NCBI GenBank assembly: GCA_016782825.1
Contig: JADHXT010000190.1
Coordinates: 1 to 6,878 of the forward strand
Reading direction: 5' to 3'
From: Candidatus Brocadiia bacterium
Lineage (GTDB): Bacteria > Planctomycetota > PUPC01 > DSUN01
DNA length: 6,878 bases
Position numbers and translations under genes: made by a program. Positions 6,144 to 6,878 of the stretch are shown here, piece after piece (the stretch's first letter is position 1; each line of letters begins with the position of its first letter). The notes beneath the pieces were generated by a model. The model was not told where the DNA came from and did not search any database. It worked only from the letters and a program-made list of their open reading frames with translations.

Positions 6144-6878
6144 TTGCAGCCCGCTCGCACCGGCCGCCAGCCGCTTGTCTATGTCCAGGGCGACACCCTC
6201 CCGCATGCATGGGAGCAGGCGATCATCGCCCTGTGGGACAAGGGCGTGGAAATCCGAACAGAATTCGACCGCACCGATGGCAGCGGCAACTACATCGACC
6301 CGCCGAGCCGCGACTGCTCGATGGTCATCCAAGTGGCCGACCCCTTCGCCGAGCCGCGCATCCACAAAAACTTCCCCGGCGGGCCGGCCGAGCTGGAGGT
6401 CTACCGCCAGGAGGTCGTGGACGGCATTCACGACCACTGGGTCGACCCCGCAGACCCGGACAAGTGGACATACACCTACCACGAGCGCCTCTTCGCCTAC
6501 TCGCCCACCACCAACCTGGACGACCCCGCCGCGCCGCGCCTCCCCGCCGTCGACCAGATCGAGTACGTCATCAACAAGGCGGTGGCTGCCTCGCACAGCC
6601 GTCGCATCCAGGCCACCACGTGGATGCCCACGGCCGACCCGCAGACCGACGACCCGCCGTGCCTTCAGCGCATGTGGTTCCGCCTACTGCCCGACGCCAA
6701 TGGCGAGCTGGTGCTCAACCTGAACACCCACTGGCGCAGCCGCGACGCCTACAAGGCCTGGTTCATGAACGCCTTCGCCCTCACCGACCTCCAGCGCGCG
6801 ATCGCCACCCAGATCGCCGAGCGCCTCGGCCAGCCCGTCCACGTGGGCGCCTACACCGATATCTGCGACTCGTTCCAC
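6144..6878 (+). CDS. Thymidylate synthase, short archaeal-like type (3' end outside the window)
   Basis: The 245 visible codons run open to the right edge. Thymidylate synthase methylates dUMP to dTMP using methylene-tetrahydrofolate. Residues alignable with E. coli ThyA are SRR (152-154, phosphate-binding arginines), W160-x-P162, the catalytic cysteine in PPCLQRMWF (C173), R198-S199-x-D201 (ThyA R166-S167-C-D169), and N209, eight residues after D201 just as N177 follows D169. That asparagine marks dUMP rather than dCMP as the substrate. The visible end, 'YTDICDSFH', fits the start of the conserved H-x-Y dUMP-binding motif. The His after the catalytic Cys in ThyA is Leu here, and the N-terminal half (LVYVQGDTLPHAWEQAI) is unlike E. 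coli ThyA but similar in style to the short methanogen-type enzymes. The start is TTG with AGGAGA upstream, 12 bases after the HEAT gene stop, so co-transcription is likely. A deoxynucleotide hydroxymethylase of the same fold is the main alternative. Confidence 0.85.
   Translation, partial: MQPARTGRQPLVYVQGDTLPHAWEQAIIALWDKGVEIRTEFDRTDGSGNYIDPPSRDCSMVIQVADPFAEPRIHKNFPGGPAELEVYRQEVVDGIHDHWVDPADPDKWTYTYHERLFAYSPTTNLDDPAAPRLPAVDQIEYVINKAVAASHSRRIQATTWMPTADPQTDDPPCLQRMWFRLLPDANGELVLNLNTHWRSRDAYKAWFMNAFALTDLQRAIATQIAERLGQPVHVGAYTDICDSFH

Noticed and set aside
6175..6723. A 182-codon + strand frame over the thymidylate synthase region
   Set aside because: Its translation is a low-complexity Ser/Thr/Arg/Pro string; the neighbouring frame from 6144 carries the conserved thymidylate synthase motifs.

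Overview
The window is GC-rich, and all five supported genes lie on the + strand with little space between them. The content suggests a planctomycete or a related PVC-type environmental bacterium. The evidence is an FtsX-type permease with a long soluble tail next to an OPT-like membrane protein, a double-FHA/ExeA-type ATPase, and a small exported HEAT-like protein with a 'WKAWW' motif. This assignment is inferred from gene style only; there is no rRNA or other marker in the window.

Layout: (1) 3-1379, the C-terminal part of an FtsX/MacB-type ABC transporter permease, cut by the left edge. (2) 1431-3416, a 661-residue polytopic membrane protein resembling the oligopeptide transporter (OPT) superfamily. 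It starts at GTG behind a strong ribosome binding site, and a perfect 8-bp hairpin lies in the 51-base gap before it. (3) An 88-base GC-rich gap. (4) 3505-5457, a cytosolic protein with two FHA phosphothreonine-reading domains, a long acidic/proline linker and a C-terminal ExeA/GspA-type AAA+ ATPase. (5) 5454-6131, a secreted HEAT-like protein with a C-terminal beta-rich module, overlapping gene 4 by 4 bases (ATGA). (6) 6144-6878, a thymidylate synthase of the short, archaeal-like type, starting at TTG 12 bases after the previous stop and cut by the right edge.

The first two genes look like an envelope transport pair. The last three are tightly packed and probably form one transcript: a phospho-signal-responsive ATPase, an exported partner, and a nucleotide-biosynthesis enzyme that may simply be a passenger. 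The most unusual item is the FHA-FHA-ExeA fusion coupled to an exported HEAT protein. It could be a phosphorylation-gated version of the ATPases that help assemble type II secretion or pilus machinery. I see no mobile element, CRISPR array, tRNA or rRNA.
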